Notes: generated by a model not told the origin, from the letters alone. DNA of 58,091 bases from Nostoc sp. LEGE 06077 (GCF_015207705.1 NZ_JADEWI010000046.1:1-58091), one strand, 5' to 3'; positions 36,876 to 46,591 are shown, numbered from the stretch's first letter. Numbers and translations are program-made.

Positions 36876-39800
36876 ACATATAGAAAATAGAGACAAAATT
36901 ATTCAAGCACTGCGAGAAGAGCTTGTAGGACCTTCACCGCAAGGAAAACCAAGAAACTGTTCTGGTGAAATTACTTTCAATTCTGATAAAGAAGGTTTCT
37001 ATGATCCCTGGAGACAAGATAATGGCGAAGAAATTCTACAAAGAGATCCACCCAGAATAAGATATGGTGTTGGAGTCCTTTATCCATTAAATATAAAGTT
37101 AGAAAATGAGGATTTAACATCAACAAATTTAGAGAAAAATCAGACTCAAGATAATCCGCAAGAAGAGATAGAGATTATTACAGATGAGGTGAAGGAAAGT
37201 CTTGATAAAATTAAAGAACAGATATCTGAAATATCTGAAGATAATGCAGATGATTTTAACTTATCAGCAGCTAACGCATCTCAACCCAGTAGCATGGGGA
37301 TAAGCTTTTTAGCAGAGTTTCCAGAAAAATCAGTTTTAGTAATTAAAATTTCTGATTGCGGTCGTTATTATCAGAAAAAAGTGAAAGTTGGTGGAAATGA
37401 AAGAACTTGGTGGTTGCGTAATCCTGTAAATTTTACAGCGGAGTTTGCTGCTGAAGAACTCTGCGGACTAAAAGAGAGAAAGCTGGTTAGAACTTCAGCA
37501 ATAGATGGACTAAAACTTAATATTGAGGTGTTCTCTAGACCAGATCCAAAAAACAGAGAAGGCATACGTTTATTAACCGTTTGTCTAATTAATCGTACAG
37601 ATGGATCTGGAGATGAAAATTGTTTATTTCAGGCAGGTTTTACAGTAACTATTGTTTCCGAAAAGGGTGAGGGGCATATATTACCTTATCCTAAACCAGA
37701 TGTTTACCATCATCTTGAAGAACGCTCTCTATCGCTACTTTACCGCAAAATGGAAACCTACGCGGTAGGACATGGTTGTGCAGCTGATTGGGATAAAGAA
37801 TCTATTGCTGGTAGAGTTAAAACTGTAACAGCAGAATGTTTTCCTACTTTTGAAACCCCAAGTATTACTCCTGATATTGGTATAGAAGTACCAATGGCTT
37901 CCTTGGCAGGGTTAGTACAAGATGATGATGGTTTTGCATCTTTGTCAGAAGTTGTGAGCCGTTATGAACAGTGGATTAAACTGAAAGAAGCTGAAATTTC
38001 ATCTCTTGAGGCAGAATATCAAGATGCTGCTAATTGGCATATAGAAGAATGTACAAGAGCCGCTGAAAGGATGAGGAATGGGCTGGATTACTTACAAAAT
38101 AATGCCCAAGCTAAAAGAGCATTTCAACTGACTAATTATGCTATATTACTACAGCAAATTTCTAGCCGCGATTTGCGTCAGGCTAACTATGATTCTACAG
38201 CAAAAAGATATAATTTTAATCCGACTTATCAAGCCCCTAATCCTCTAAAAACTAATAGCAATCGTGGCAAATGGCGGGCTTTTCAAATAGCCTTTTTACT
38301 GATGTCTATACAGTCAACATCTGAGGGAGAAATTCCAGAACGTAGCACCGTTGAATTAATTTGGTTTCCTACTGGGGGCGGTAAAACTGAGGCATATTTG
38401 GGCTTGTCAGCTTTTTCTTTATTCATGCGCCGCCTCAAAAATCCAGCGGATGTAGGCGTTAATGTTTTAATGCGATATACCCTGAGATTGTTAACTGCAC
38501 AACAGTTTCAACGAGCTTCTGCGCTGATTTGCTCGATGGAATATCTACGCCGCCAAAATGAGACAGAACTAGGGAAAGAACCATTTTCTATTGGTATTTG
38601 GGTAGGTGGAGAAACTACTCCAAATAATCGAACAGATGCAGTATCTAAGTTAAACAAACTCCAGAGTGACCCATCGGCAGAAAATCCTTTCATTATCAGC
38701 CAATGTCCTTGGTGTAACGCCCAGATGGGGCGTTATCCAGGAAAACTTGCGGGTATGCCAAAAGCGTTGAATATTCTCGGTTATCAGCAAAGCCGTGGAA
38801 CTGTTGTTTTAAAGTGTTCTGACAATGCTTGTGAATTCCACAATACTGGATTGCCAGTTTATGTAATTGATGAGGATATTTATGAAAAACGACCTTCTTT
38901 AATTATTGGCACGGTAGATAAATTTGCAGGACTAGCTTGGAGTTACGCACAAAAAGCAAGAGCCTTATTTGGAATTGGTGCAGATGGTGAGAGAGAAAAT
39001 TCTCCACCAGCTTTAATTATTCAAGATGAATTACACTTGATTTCTGGGCCTCTTGGTTCAGTTGTCGGATTGTATGAAACTGTTATAGAGGAGCTTTGTA
39101 CTGACAGACGCAATGGACAAGAAATTAAACCCAAAATTGTCTGTTCTACAGCAACCATACGCCGCTATGCTGACCAAGTAAAAGCACTTTATGGACGTGT
39201 AGATGTCGTGTTATTTCCACCACCAGGAATTGACGCTGAGGATTCTTTTTTCTCACGTTATGCTCGTAATAATCTAGATGGAACATTGGAACGGGGTAGA
39301 GTTTATGTAGGTGTCCACGCACCTGTTTTGAGGTCTTTGCAAACTGCCCAGATGCGTACTTTTGCTGCTATTTTACAAGCACCTGTTTTCCTTACTCCAG
39401 AGGAAAAAGATCCGTGGTGGACATTACTATTATTTTTTAGCAGTCTCAAGGAATTAGGAACGACTTTATCACTGTTACAGTCAGATATTCCTGGTTATTT
39501 AAGAGTAATCAAAAACAGGTTTGGTTTAGACAAAGATAAAACGCGTCGTCTGTGGCATATTTTGGAATTAACTGGAAGAATACGCAGCGATAAGGTTCCT
39601 GAATCTATTAGTAAACTAGAAGTTAGATGCGACAATACCAATAATCAACAACCTATAGATGTATGTTTAGCTTCTAATATTATCGAAGTAGGAGTTGATA
39701 TCGACAGACTATCGTTGATGGCTGTAGTTGGTCAGCCCAAGACAACTTCTCAATATATCCAAGTAACTGGTCGTGTTGGTCGTCGGTGGTGGGAACGTCC

Positions 39801-40317
39801 AGGTTTAGTAGTTACTTTATATAGTCCCACAAGACCAAGAGATAGATCCCATTTTGAGAAGTTTCGTAGTTATCACCAACAGCTTTATGCTCAAGTTGAA
39901 CCAACTAGCATTACTCCATTTTCTCCACCAGTTTTAGATAGAGCGTTACACGCTATTATGGCAACTTATGTGAGGCAAACTGGTGAGCAACAAACAGTTC
40001 AAACACCCTATCCTTACCCAAAAAATCTTATAGAACAGCTACGAGAAATTTTGATTCCTCGCATTCAATTAATTGACGAAGCTGAGGTAGATAATTTTGA
40101 GAAGGTCTTTGAGGAACGGGCTTCTCAATGGAAGAATCGGCAACTTATAAGCTGGGAGAGAAAGGGCAGAGATACTACTGATATACCTCTATTGAGGGCA
40201 GCAGGAGATTATGCCAGTCCAGAATGGCAACGTTATTCTTGGTCTACACCGATGTCAATGAGAAATGTAGACGCAGAATGTCAGGCAGAGATTACTAAGC
40301 TTTACTTAGAATTGTAA
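36868..40317 (+). CDS. drmA: DISARM helicase DrmA
   Basis: 1149 aa from ATG 36868 (an in-frame ATG also exists at 36853). The N-terminus IIQALREELVGPSP is typical of DrmA. SF2 helicase motifs: PTGGGKTEAYLGLSAF with Lys506, DELH at 720-723, STATIRR, NIIEVGVDID and QVTGRVGRRWW at 965-975. A likely zinc site (Cys613-x2-Cys616, Cys650-x4-Cys655) is inserted between motifs I and II. DISARM blocks incoming phage DNA; DrmA and DrmB together act on DNA with free ends. The drmB gene follows 41 bp downstream. The call is strong by motifs and by the drmB neighbour. Confidence 0.85.
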   Translation: MTEHIENRDKIIQALREELVGPSPQGKPRNCSGEITFNSDKEGFYDPWRQDNGEEILQRDPPRIRYGVGVLYPLNIKLENEDLTSTNLEKNQTQDNPQEEIEIITDEVKESLDKIKEQISEISEDNADDFNLSAANASQPSSMGISFLAEFPEKSVLVIKISDCGRYYQKKVKVGGNERTWWLRNPVNFTAEFAAEELCGLKERKLVRTSAIDGLKLNIEVFSRPDPKNREGIRLLTVCLINRTDGSGDENCLFQAGFTVTIVSEKGEGHILPYPKPDVYHHLEERSLSLLYRKMETYAVGHGCAADWDKESIAGRVKTVTAECFPTFETPSITPDIGIEVPMASLAGLVQDDDGFASLSEVVSRYEQWIKLKEAEISSLEAEYQDAANWHIEECTRAAERMRNGLDYLQNNAQAKRAFQLTNYAILLQQISSRDLRQANYDSTAKRYNFNPTYQAPNPLKTNSNRGKWRAFQIAFLLMSIQSTSEGEIPERSTVELIWFPTGGGKTEAYLGLSAFSLFMRRLKNPADVGVNVLMRYTLRLLTAQQFQRASALICSMEYLRRQNETELGKEPFSIGIWVGGETTPNNRTDAVSKLNKLQSDPSAENPFIISQCPWCNAQMGRYPGKLAGMPKALNILGYQQSRGTVVLKCSDNACEFHNTGLPVYVIDEDIYEKRPSLIIGTVDKFAGLAWSYAQKARALFGIGADGERENSPPALIIQDELHLISGPLGSVVGLYETVIEELCTDRRNGQEIKPKIVCSTATIRRYADQVKALYGRVDVVLFPPPGIDAEDSFFSRYARNNLDGTLERGRVYVGVHAPVLRSLQTAQMRTFAAILQAPVFLTPEEKDPWWTLLLFFSSLKELGTTLSLLQSDIPGYLRVIKNRFGLDKDKTRRLWHILELTGRIRSDKVPESISKLEVRCDNTNNQQPIDVCLASNIIEVGVDIDRLSLMAVVGQPKTTSQYIQVTGRVGRRWWERPGLVVTLYSPTRPRDRSHFEKFRSYHQQLYAQVEPTSITPFSPPVLDRALHAIMATYVRQTGEQQTVQTPYPYPKNLIEQLREILIPRIQLIDEAEVDNFEKVFEERASQWKNRQLISWERKGRDTTDIPLLRAAGDYASPEWQRYSWSTPMSMRNVDAECQAEITKLYLEL

Positions 40318-40358
40318 GTTATTTAATCCACATTCCTTAAATGAAGGAGCAGAAGAAA

Positions 40359-42269
40359 ATGCCTAAAGGTCCAATAAGACGCGCTCAGTTGATTGCCCCT
40401 TTTGGTGTAGGTGCAATGGTGGTGGTAAGAGATGGCACATCTTTAATTACAGCTGGACTTGATCACTGGTACAAGAGTGAAAAAGATGGTAGCGAAGCTG
40501 ATGATAAATCTGAATTTAGAGTAGATGAATGGCGTTTAGCCCAGTCTCTGGGAGTGGAACATTTTCGCTTACCCCCGGACTTTAGAAAACCTAACAAAGG
40601 CGATGGGGTGCTTAATGCTTATTTAACTGTCCCATTTTTACGTTTTCCCCAATGGCATTTTTGTCCTGGTTGCGATCACCTACAAAAGTTTCCTCTGACT
40701 GCCCGTGGTAAGGTTAAATGCCCAGAATGTGAAAGTAAGAAAAAAACTAAATACATGGCACAGGTTCCGATTATCGCTATGTGCGATCGCGGCCATATCC
40801 AAGATTTTCCCTGGCGAGAATGGGTGCATCGCTCAGTTAAACCGACTTGCGATAAAGCACTGCGACTGGTGGGAACTGGAAGTGCAACCCTTGCCGGTTT
40901 GAGTGTCCGGTGTGAGTGTGGCGCTAAACGTTCTCTCGGAGGAATTACGGAAGTTGATGGTGATGAAACAAGACTCAGCAAAAACTTGGTAGATAAGAGT
41001 AATAACTTGATAGATAAAAGTGATTCTTTATTTTTTTATTGTCAGTGTAAACGTCCTTGGTTGGGTACAGAAGATAGTGAACACTGCTCTGACCATCAGC
41101 TACGGGGTGCGTTGCGAAGTGCATCCAACGTTTATTATGCACAAACACGCAGCGCAATTTATCTGCAAAGAGGTAGTGGTGGAGAACTTGTTTCTCTTTT
41201 GGAGCAACCACCGCTTTCCAAACTTATTGAGAGGTTGTTGAGATTGGGTGATGAGATCACACCTGAAGTTCTCCGAGAGGATCGTCCTCTACTACTGCAA
41301 GATTTCTCGAATGAAGATATAAAAATTGCTTTGAAAATTATTTTATCAGATAAAGATGCCAACATTAATTACGATGATGTTGAAGGGGATGACCCAGAAA
41401 CAAGTTTTCGTCGGCAAGAATTTAATGTTTTGAGAACTGAGCGTCGAGAAGATAATCTTAAAATACGGACGATAAAACTAAGTGATTATCAACCCGATAT
41501 GGCGGATTATTTTTCTAAAATTATGTTGGTTGATAAGCTGAAAGAGACCAGAGTTTTAACGGGATTTACCCGCATATTACCGGAAACAGATCAACCTTTA
41601 CAAGAATTACAATCTCTTTTATGGCGTAAGCCACTGCAAAAAGATTCATGGCTACCCGCTTACGTTGTTTATGGTGAAGGCATATTTATTGAATTTAACG
41701 AAAGCCGCCTCCGACAGTGGTTACAGAAACACGGCAATGGAATTTACTCCAGAATACAGCCCCTAGTAGACCGTTATCAAAAAATACAGGAGCAAAGGCA
41801 TTTACGTAAACGCTCTATCACACCACGATTTATCCTATTACACACATTTGCTCACTTGCTGATGAATAGGTTGACTTTTGAGTGTGGTTACAGTTCAGCC
41901 GCACTGAGAGAAAGGCTCTATGTCTCAGATAACCCTGATGCACCAATGGCTGGAGTGCTTATTTACACTGCTGCTGGTGATTCTGAAGGCACAATGGGAG
42001 GACTTGTCAGAATGGGTAAACCTGATAATTTTGAGCCAGTAGTGCGCTCTTTACTGGAGGCTGCTAGTTGGTGTTCTGCTGATCCTGTATGTATGGAAGT
42101 TGGCGAAAGCGGGGGACAAGGACCAGATTCATGTAACTTGGCAGCTTGCCACAGCTGCGCTTTAGTTCCTGAAACAGCTTGTGAAGAGTTCAATCGTTTT
42201 TTGGATCGAGGTGTGGTTGTTGGTGATATTAAGAATCGAAACATCGGATTTTTTACCCGGACTCCTTAA
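40359..42269 (+). CDS. drmB: DISARM protein DrmB (DUF1998)
   Basis: 636 aa. AAGGAG nine bases before ATG 40359 decides this start over the ATG at 40341. The N-terminus PIRRAQLIAPFGVGAMVVVRDG, zinc-binding Cys clusters (Cys102/Cys105 in FCPGC, CPEC, then CECG and CQCKRPW), and the C-terminal DUF1998 block with THF-like LLHTFAHLLMNRLTFECGY, GTMGGLVRMG and CNLAACHSCALVPETACEEFNRFLDR are those of DrmB. It is the last gene of the operon. No DrmC (phospholipase D-like) or methyltransferase gene follows; the next gene is convergent and plasmid-like. Confidence 0.88.
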   Translation: MPKGPIRRAQLIAPFGVGAMVVVRDGTSLITAGLDHWYKSEKDGSEADDKSEFRVDEWRLAQSLGVEHFRLPPDFRKPNKGDGVLNAYLTVPFLRFPQWHFCPGCDHLQKFPLTARGKVKCPECESKKKTKYMAQVPIIAMCDRGHIQDFPWREWVHRSVKPTCDKALRLVGTGSATLAGLSVRCECGAKRSLGGITEVDGDETRLSKNLVDKSNNLIDKSDSLFFYCQCKRPWLGTEDSEHCSDHQLRGALRSASNVYYAQTRSAIYLQRGSGGELVSLLEQPPLSKLIERLLRLGDEITPEVLREDRPLLLQDFSNEDIKIALKIILSDKDANINYDDVEGDDPETSFRRQEFNVLRTERREDNLKIRTIKLSDYQPDMADYFSKIMLVDKLKETRVLTGFTRILPETDQPLQELQSLLWRKPLQKDSWLPAYVVYGEGIFIEFNESRLRQWLQKHGNGIYSRIQPLVDRYQKIQEQRHLRKRSITPRFILLHTFAHLLMNRLTFECGYSSAALRERLYVSDNPDAPMAGVLIYTAAGDSEGTMGGLVRMGKPDNFEPVVRSLLEAASWCSADPVCMEVGESGGQGPDSCNLAACHSCALVPETACEEFNRFLDRGVVVGDIKNRNIGFFTRTP

Positions 42270-42328
42270 ACTGATTTTTACCTCTTTTTTACTTGCTTAT
42301 TTCAAAATTTTAGGCAAATCCAACATTC

Positions 42329-43387
42329 TCACTCCCCCATCGGAAACCGCCGCATCATTTCCGCAACTGCCACCGCCTCACCATCCGGCGTGAACACAGT
42401 TTCCCCCGACATCGCAATCACAATCCTCTGCCGTCTCGCCCACTCAAACCAATCCTTCACAGCAGATTGAACCTGTGCAGATTCCGGCTTCCTGCCTTCC
42501 TTACAAGCCGCAACAAACACAGCCTCCGGCGACTTGATTCCTTTCCAAGTTCGGATCGCCTCTTTCAAATAAGCGATCGCTCCCGGTACATTTTCCCAGC
42601 ACCGCCTAACCGTACGTTGAATCTCTGCATTGAGTCGAAACTGCGGAGTGCAAGGTATTTCTCGTAACTGTTGCAGCACTTCTTGAATCTCGTGTTTACT
42701 GGGCTGTATTGATTTTTCTACACGGTCAAAAGCGCAATCATCATCACCAGCATCTTCATCACAAAAATTCGACTTAACCGGAGCGGCGGAAGAACGATCC
42801 TCATGAGTATCTGTCTCGGTAGTCGAGTCAAGGGGTTCTATGTCTTCAACGAAGTGAGTAATTTCGGGTAGCTCTGATTCTGGGGTTTGACAAACCCCTT
42901 CCTGATCACATTCCAAATTCTCACTTTCCAAGTCCTCATTTTGTTCAAGCTCAACAGCAGAGTGTTGTTGTGGCTTTGAAACTTCTGGATGGGATCTGTG
43001 GTATTGTTCTACAGCGAACGTCGAATGTTCAGTTTTGCACCTGCCATGTTCCAGCAGCTTATTCAGTACATCGAAGTTGAATTTATACTGCCATGTCCGA
43101 TCTTGACCGTTACCGGGATTCTTCTGCTTGGAGATAATGCCCATCTCGTCAAGCAGAGCGATCGCACTTCGGATGACATGAAGGCTATGCTCACCCATTA
43201 GGTCACGATAGATTTTCTTGAGGGGCTGGTATATCCAAGCAGTACGGTGGTTCTTCTGTTTCCACTTTGTCCAATGCCGGAAATACTCAATCAGCTTGGC
43301 CGCACAGAAGTTACCAGTGATATCAAGATACTCCCGGCGCAATATTACCAGGATAGAAAACCTTTCAGTAGATGCAATGCTACTCAT
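42329..43387 (-). CDS. plasmid-type DNA-binding protein (winged-helix N-terminus)
   Basis: 352 aa, not assigned to a named family. Residues about 1-110 look like a winged-helix domain of replication/partition type (AAKLIEYFRHW, IYRDLMGEHSLHVIRSAIALLDEMGIIS, then WQYKFNFDVLN). An acidic low-complexity linker (about 120-225) and a helical C-terminal domain (EVLQQLREIPCTPQFRLNAEIQR, AIAYLKEAIRTW, KDWFEWARRQR) follow. It ends a minus-strand run of three genes, with 34 bp to its upstream neighbour. It may be a replication initiator-like or accessory protein; the role is inferred. Confidence 0.6.
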   Translation of the reverse strand: MSSIASTERFSILVILRREYLDITGNFCAAKLIEYFRHWTKWKQKNHRTAWIYQPLKKIYRDLMGEHSLHVIRSAIALLDEMGIISKQKNPGNGQDRTWQYKFNFDVLNKLLEHGRCKTEHSTFAVEQYHRSHPEVSKPQQHSAVELEQNEDLESENLECDQEGVCQTPESELPEITHFVEDIEPLDSTTETDTHEDRSSAAPVKSNFCDEDAGDDDCAFDRVEKSIQPSKHEIQEVLQQLREIPCTPQFRLNAEIQRTVRRCWENVPGAIAYLKEAIRTWKGIKSPEAVFVAACKEGRKPESAQVQSAVKDWFEWARRQRIVIAMSGETVFTPDGEAVAVAEMMRRFPMGE

Positions 43388-43421
43388 ATTTCACCTTCTA
43401 TATTTGTCAAAACTGGCAGGG

Positions 43422-44225
43422 TTAAAACGGCATATTTTCTTGGTCTTCTTCTGGGGCTTGTGACCAAAATTCTCGAAGTTGTTGGCGTTTAGCTGCCTGA
43501 AATTGCTGTTTCTCTTCGGGCGATACTTCACCAATCAATCGCGCTACTTCATCGCGTTGCCTCTGCTTCATTTGTTCAGTGTTCACAGCAGGTAAAGCCA
43601 AGGTTTCATTTTTTGTAGATGGTCGAAAGTTGCGGCGACGGAACAAAAACCGGAAATGGCGTTTATCTTGCGGGGGTAGACTTCGCCATACATCCTCATT
43701 CCATCCTGGTGGAATAAAGTCAGATGATGGGGGCAACAGGGTTTGAACTTGGGCTTGCAATTGAGCGATCGCCTGTTGCATTGCCGGAATAGCTTGGAGC
43801 AATGCTAACTGTTCAGTGTTAAGTGATTGCGGAGTATAGCCAGTTTGTGACCAGATAAATACCCTTGTTCCGGCTCTGGCTACCATACGGTAATTGTTAG
43901 CTGCGGTTTGTTTACCTTTATATTTCCGGGCATCCATCGCGTAGTATTCCAGCACTGCATGACAAAGTTCGTCAATCACGAACAAGCTATTTTGGCTATC
44001 GTTCGTTATGAGCCTCCAGTCATTACCAGCTAAATGTTTCAGCGATTCTGATAAATCGTTTGTTATGGGGTCAGAATCACGAATCTTGTTGAGCAATTGG
44101 GTAATGGCGGGTTGGTCTACACCGCAAAAATTAGCCAATGCAGTTACGGTCATGCCGCTTACCCCGTCGTTAGTGCGGGTGCAAAATCCTAATTCGTCCT
44201 GAATTTGAAATGTAATTGCATCCAT
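43422..44225 (-). CDS. hypothetical plasmid protein with N-terminal helix-turn-helix
   Basis: 267 aa from MDAITFQ (44225), chosen for AGAGGA seven bases upstream; an in-frame ATG at 44285 also has AAAGGA four bases before it. Residues about 20-55 (TVTALANFCGVDQPAITQLLNKI) look like a helix-turn-helix. The segment VIDELCHAVLEYYAMDARKYKGKQTAANNYRMVARAGTRVFIW recalls proteins of cyanobacterial phages and plasmids. The C-terminus is charged and helical (QRQRDEVARLIGEVSPEEKQQF). It is the middle gene of the minus-strand run and probably a regulator. Confidence 0.6.
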   Translation of the reverse strand: MDAITFQIQDELGFCTRTNDGVSGMTVTALANFCGVDQPAITQLLNKIRDSDPITNDLSESLKHLAGNDWRLITNDSQNSLFVIDELCHAVLEYYAMDARKYKGKQTAANNYRMVARAGTRVFIWSQTGYTPQSLNTEQLALLQAIPAMQQAIAQLQAQVQTLLPPSSDFIPPGWNEDVWRSLPPQDKRHFRFLFRRRNFRPSTKNETLALPAVNTEQMKQRQRDEVARLIGEVSPEEKQQFQAAKRQQLREFWSQAPEEDQENMPF

Positions 44226-44319
44226 AATCAATTCCTCTAATTTTTGGCGCATGAAAATATCAGCAGCAGTTGAGCCATGCTGCATTCAGTCCTTTTAGAG
44301 ATGTGAGCGCGAGTTTTAT

Positions 44320-46002
44320 TTACTGTTTTGTTTCTTGCCAGAACCGCAACTCGTCCTTGAAGTAGCGGTCAGTCTTCTTGGGCTTGTCTTTCCAGTGATA
44401 CCAAGCCACCCAGACTTCATCACCCATGTCTTCGATGACTTCACCTTTAGCGTTGTACAAAGCACAGTAAATGTCGGCATGGGCAACAACAGACCCAAGC
44501 CCCATCACTTCGTCATCAGAAGAACCAGACTCGGTAAGGGCTTCTTCAGGAACCAATGGTTCCGTAATTGCTGAAGATTCGGCTTTCTCAAGGGCAGCAA
44601 TTAACTCCGTCTCTTGTGGGGTCAACTCTGCCCAGTAGTCGTTTTTGATAACCTCGTATTCTTGGGCGACCTCTAAATAGTCCCACCAGCTACACCCAGG
44701 CTTGGACAACACAGCCCGAATATCGCTAACTGCTTGGGGTAGTAGTTGCAATTGCTCGGCTCGATATGCGATCGCGCTCGGTGTTGGTTCACTACCGAGG
44801 ATGATTGCAGCAGCTTCTAATGCTTGGGTATTGTTCATGGCTGTAGCCAGATTACCCAAGGCAATACCCATCAACCGCAAGCACTCCTGAGCATTTTCTC
44901 TCGGTGGTTCCTGTGCCAGCGATCGCAGATCAATTGTTTTATCTAGCGATCGCTTAACCTCTTTGTTCAATGCCTTGGTTGCTTGCTTGGTAAACGTTTC
45001 TTCCCATTGTTGGGCAGGCCGTTCTTGTACAGCATTTTCTAGTTCCTGAATCCGTTTTTGCAACCGTTGGTTCTCCAGTTCTAACTGCCTTAGCCCTTCC
45101 AACTCGAAAAGCCGTTGCTGTAGCTGGATGTTTTCTTTTTGCTGGTGCTGAAACAGGTTTTGTAAAGCGGCCAGTTGTTCTTGTACCTGTTGTTCAGCTT
45201 GGACTGTTGCTTCTGAAAGCAGTCCAACCCTCAATTCTTGCTCCAGTCGTTCAAGTTCCTGCTGATGCTGTTGTTTGAGTTGGGCGATCGCTTCGGCGTA
45301 CTCTTTGGGGTAAGTTCGCTCAGGGATAAATGACTCAACTGCTTCTTTACTCAAATCCGCATTGTTGACCAGTTCTCTGCTACCATCCTCAAACGTGACA
45401 ATCTGCTGTCTTTGATTGGGTGGGTCGGCTGAGATGGTTCCTGATTGCCCGTGTCTTGGATGAGTTGGTGATGTAACCGTGACTTTGGCAGATTGGGGAA
45501 CCAGTGGTTCCTGGATTTGAGAAACAATTGGTTCTTCAATTTTAGGAACCATTGGTTCCTGACTTTTTTGCCGTGGCAGACGAGGAACTACTTTATTTGC
45601 AGCTGCGGCAAAGTCTGATTCGCTGGGTGAGGGGTTTTCAGAGAGCGCGATCGTAACGGCTTGCTTCAGTTTCTCTGGTTCCTTGACTAATCGCATTAAC
45701 GAACGGGCTTGACGCTCGTTTTTGATGTGTTCCCCCAATTCATCGGCTGTATCCTTAACTTTCTTGGCTCCCAGCAGTTGATTGATTCGGCGGTATCCAC
45801 CCCAGGCGGATAACTCAGCTTGGCAGTATTCCTCAAAACTTTGATAGCCAGCTTCACGATAAAGCTGATTGTCACGCATTTGGAGAATCTCATCAACGGC
45901 TTGCCACTCGAAGCGGTCTATAGCCGTGAAGGTTTCTTTGATGCTGCTGTTGAGAATGCTGTAGCTTGGTGGTGATGTTGTTTCGCGGTCTAGTGTCAGC
46001 AT
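44320..46002 (-). CDS. plasmid-type DNA-binding coiled-coil protein (560 aa)
   Basis: The N-terminal 120 residues contain FEEYCQAELSAWGGYRRINQLL, a helix-turn-helix type common in phage and plasmid proteins of cyanobacteria. A long coiled coil (about 235-335, Gln/Glu/Leu-rich) and a C-terminal small domain (DEVWVAWYHWKDKPKKTDRYFKDELRFW) follow. Pro-rich linkers carry EPMVP, EPIVS, EPLVP repeats coded by the GGAACCAnTGGTTCC palindromes. The layout suggests a segregation or replication scaffold. It is the first gene of the minus-strand run and is transcribed divergently from the gene at 46235. Confidence 0.65.
   Translation of the reverse strand: MLTLDRETTSPPSYSILNSSIKETFTAIDRFEWQAVDEILQMRDNQLYREAGYQSFEEYCQAELSAWGGYRRINQLLGAKKVKDTADELGEHIKNERQARSLMRLVKEPEKLKQAVTIALSENPSPSESDFAAAANKVVPRLPRQKSQEPMVPKIEEPIVSQIQEPLVPQSAKVTVTSPTHPRHGQSGTISADPPNQRQQIVTFEDGSRELVNNADLSKEAVESFIPERTYPKEYAEAIAQLKQQHQQELERLEQELRVGLLSEATVQAEQQVQEQLAALQNLFQHQQKENIQLQQRLFELEGLRQLELENQRLQKRIQELENAVQERPAQQWEETFTKQATKALNKEVKRSLDKTIDLRSLAQEPPRENAQECLRLMGIALGNLATAMNNTQALEAAAIILGSEPTPSAIAYRAEQLQLLPQAVSDIRAVLSKPGCSWWDYLEVAQEYEVIKNDYWAELTPQETELIAALEKAESSAITEPLVPEEALTESGSSDDEVMGLGSVVAHADIYCALYNAKGEVIEDMGDEVWVAWYHWKDKPKKTDRYFKDELRFWQETKQ
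44549..44563. repeat. GGAACCAATGGTTCC palindrome (in-frame)
   Basis: A perfect 15-base palindromic unit inside the 560-aa gene, encoding TEPLVP. Related units lie at 45497-45559. Confidence 0.8.
45497..45559. repeat. three GGAACCAnTGGTTCC-type palindromes in a row (in-frame)
   Basis: Units at 45497-45511 and 45545-45559 are perfect apart from the central base; the one at 45521-45535 (GAAACAATTGGTTCT) is degenerate. Spacing is 24 bp from start to start, so the protein reads EPxVxxI repeats without a frame change. Confidence 0.8.
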
Positions 46003-46008
46003 GATGAT

Positions 46009-46120
46009 TGCTCACTATGGGGTGCTAGAAACAGCTAAGGATGTCATAAACGCCAAAGTGAGCATCTAGCCCGATTTTAGACCATGCCAAAATTGTGTCA
46101 GCATAATAATTAGCTCACTT
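46009..46120. promoter_or_regulatory. triple TGCTCACT half-site in a divergent promoter region
   Basis: TGCTCACT at 46009-46016, its inverted copy AGTGAGCA at 46057-46064, and GCTCACTT at 46113-46120 lie between the divergent genes starting at 46002 and 46235. The first also overlaps the region just upstream of the minus-strand start. This fits an operator set or plasmid-partition-type site. Confidence 0.45.
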
Positions 46121-46234
46121 TTTTTGAATAGATTGAGCGAAGCGATCGCAGTGCTTCCAGGCGGGCGATCGCTTTCAATTTGAACGGATACTTTTAGTAT
46201 CCACTGCTGTTAATATAGCACTGAGAGTATCTAA

Positions 46235-46591
46235 ATGGGGCAAAAAATTATGCTGATTTTGGCATCAGCCGCACCGTATGTCAGTTGGGGAGAAGGGAGA
46301 GCAAAGCTATTGAAAGCTTTACTCAAAGCAAAATTTGGCACAGAGATTTCTTCGTATCAAGTCCATAAAATTTTAGTAGATGCCGAGTTAGAAGGAATAT
46401 CTATTGCTTATACTAAAAAGCTTCTAGGCGATAGTGGTAAAAATAATATTGCTCAAACAGTAGCTTTAGAAAAAGTAATAAAGATGTGTAAAGTATTAGA
46501 AATACCAGTAGATGAGTTAGTGCCTTTATTTGAAATAGAAGCACCAACAAATTTTATAGATCCGCTTGACTTAGATACTAGTAGTAGCTAA
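46235..46591 (+). CDS. small helix-turn-helix-like protein (118 aa)
   Basis: 118 aa. The second half (KVIKMCKVLEIPVDELVPLFEIE) resembles the last helices of an XRE-type domain, and the region before it (SSYQVHKILVDAELEGISIAYTKKLLG) is helical with DNA-binding character. It is divergent from the 560-aa gene across the repeated TGCTCACT sites, so it is the natural candidate for a local repressor. The start is ATG 46235; no strong ribosome site is visible. Confidence 0.55.
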   Translation: MGQKIMLILASAAPYVSWGEGRAKLLKALLKAKFGTEISSYQVHKILVDAELEGISIAYTKKLLGDSGKNNIAQTVALEKVIKMCKVLEIPVDELVPLFEIEAPTNFIDPLDLDTSSS

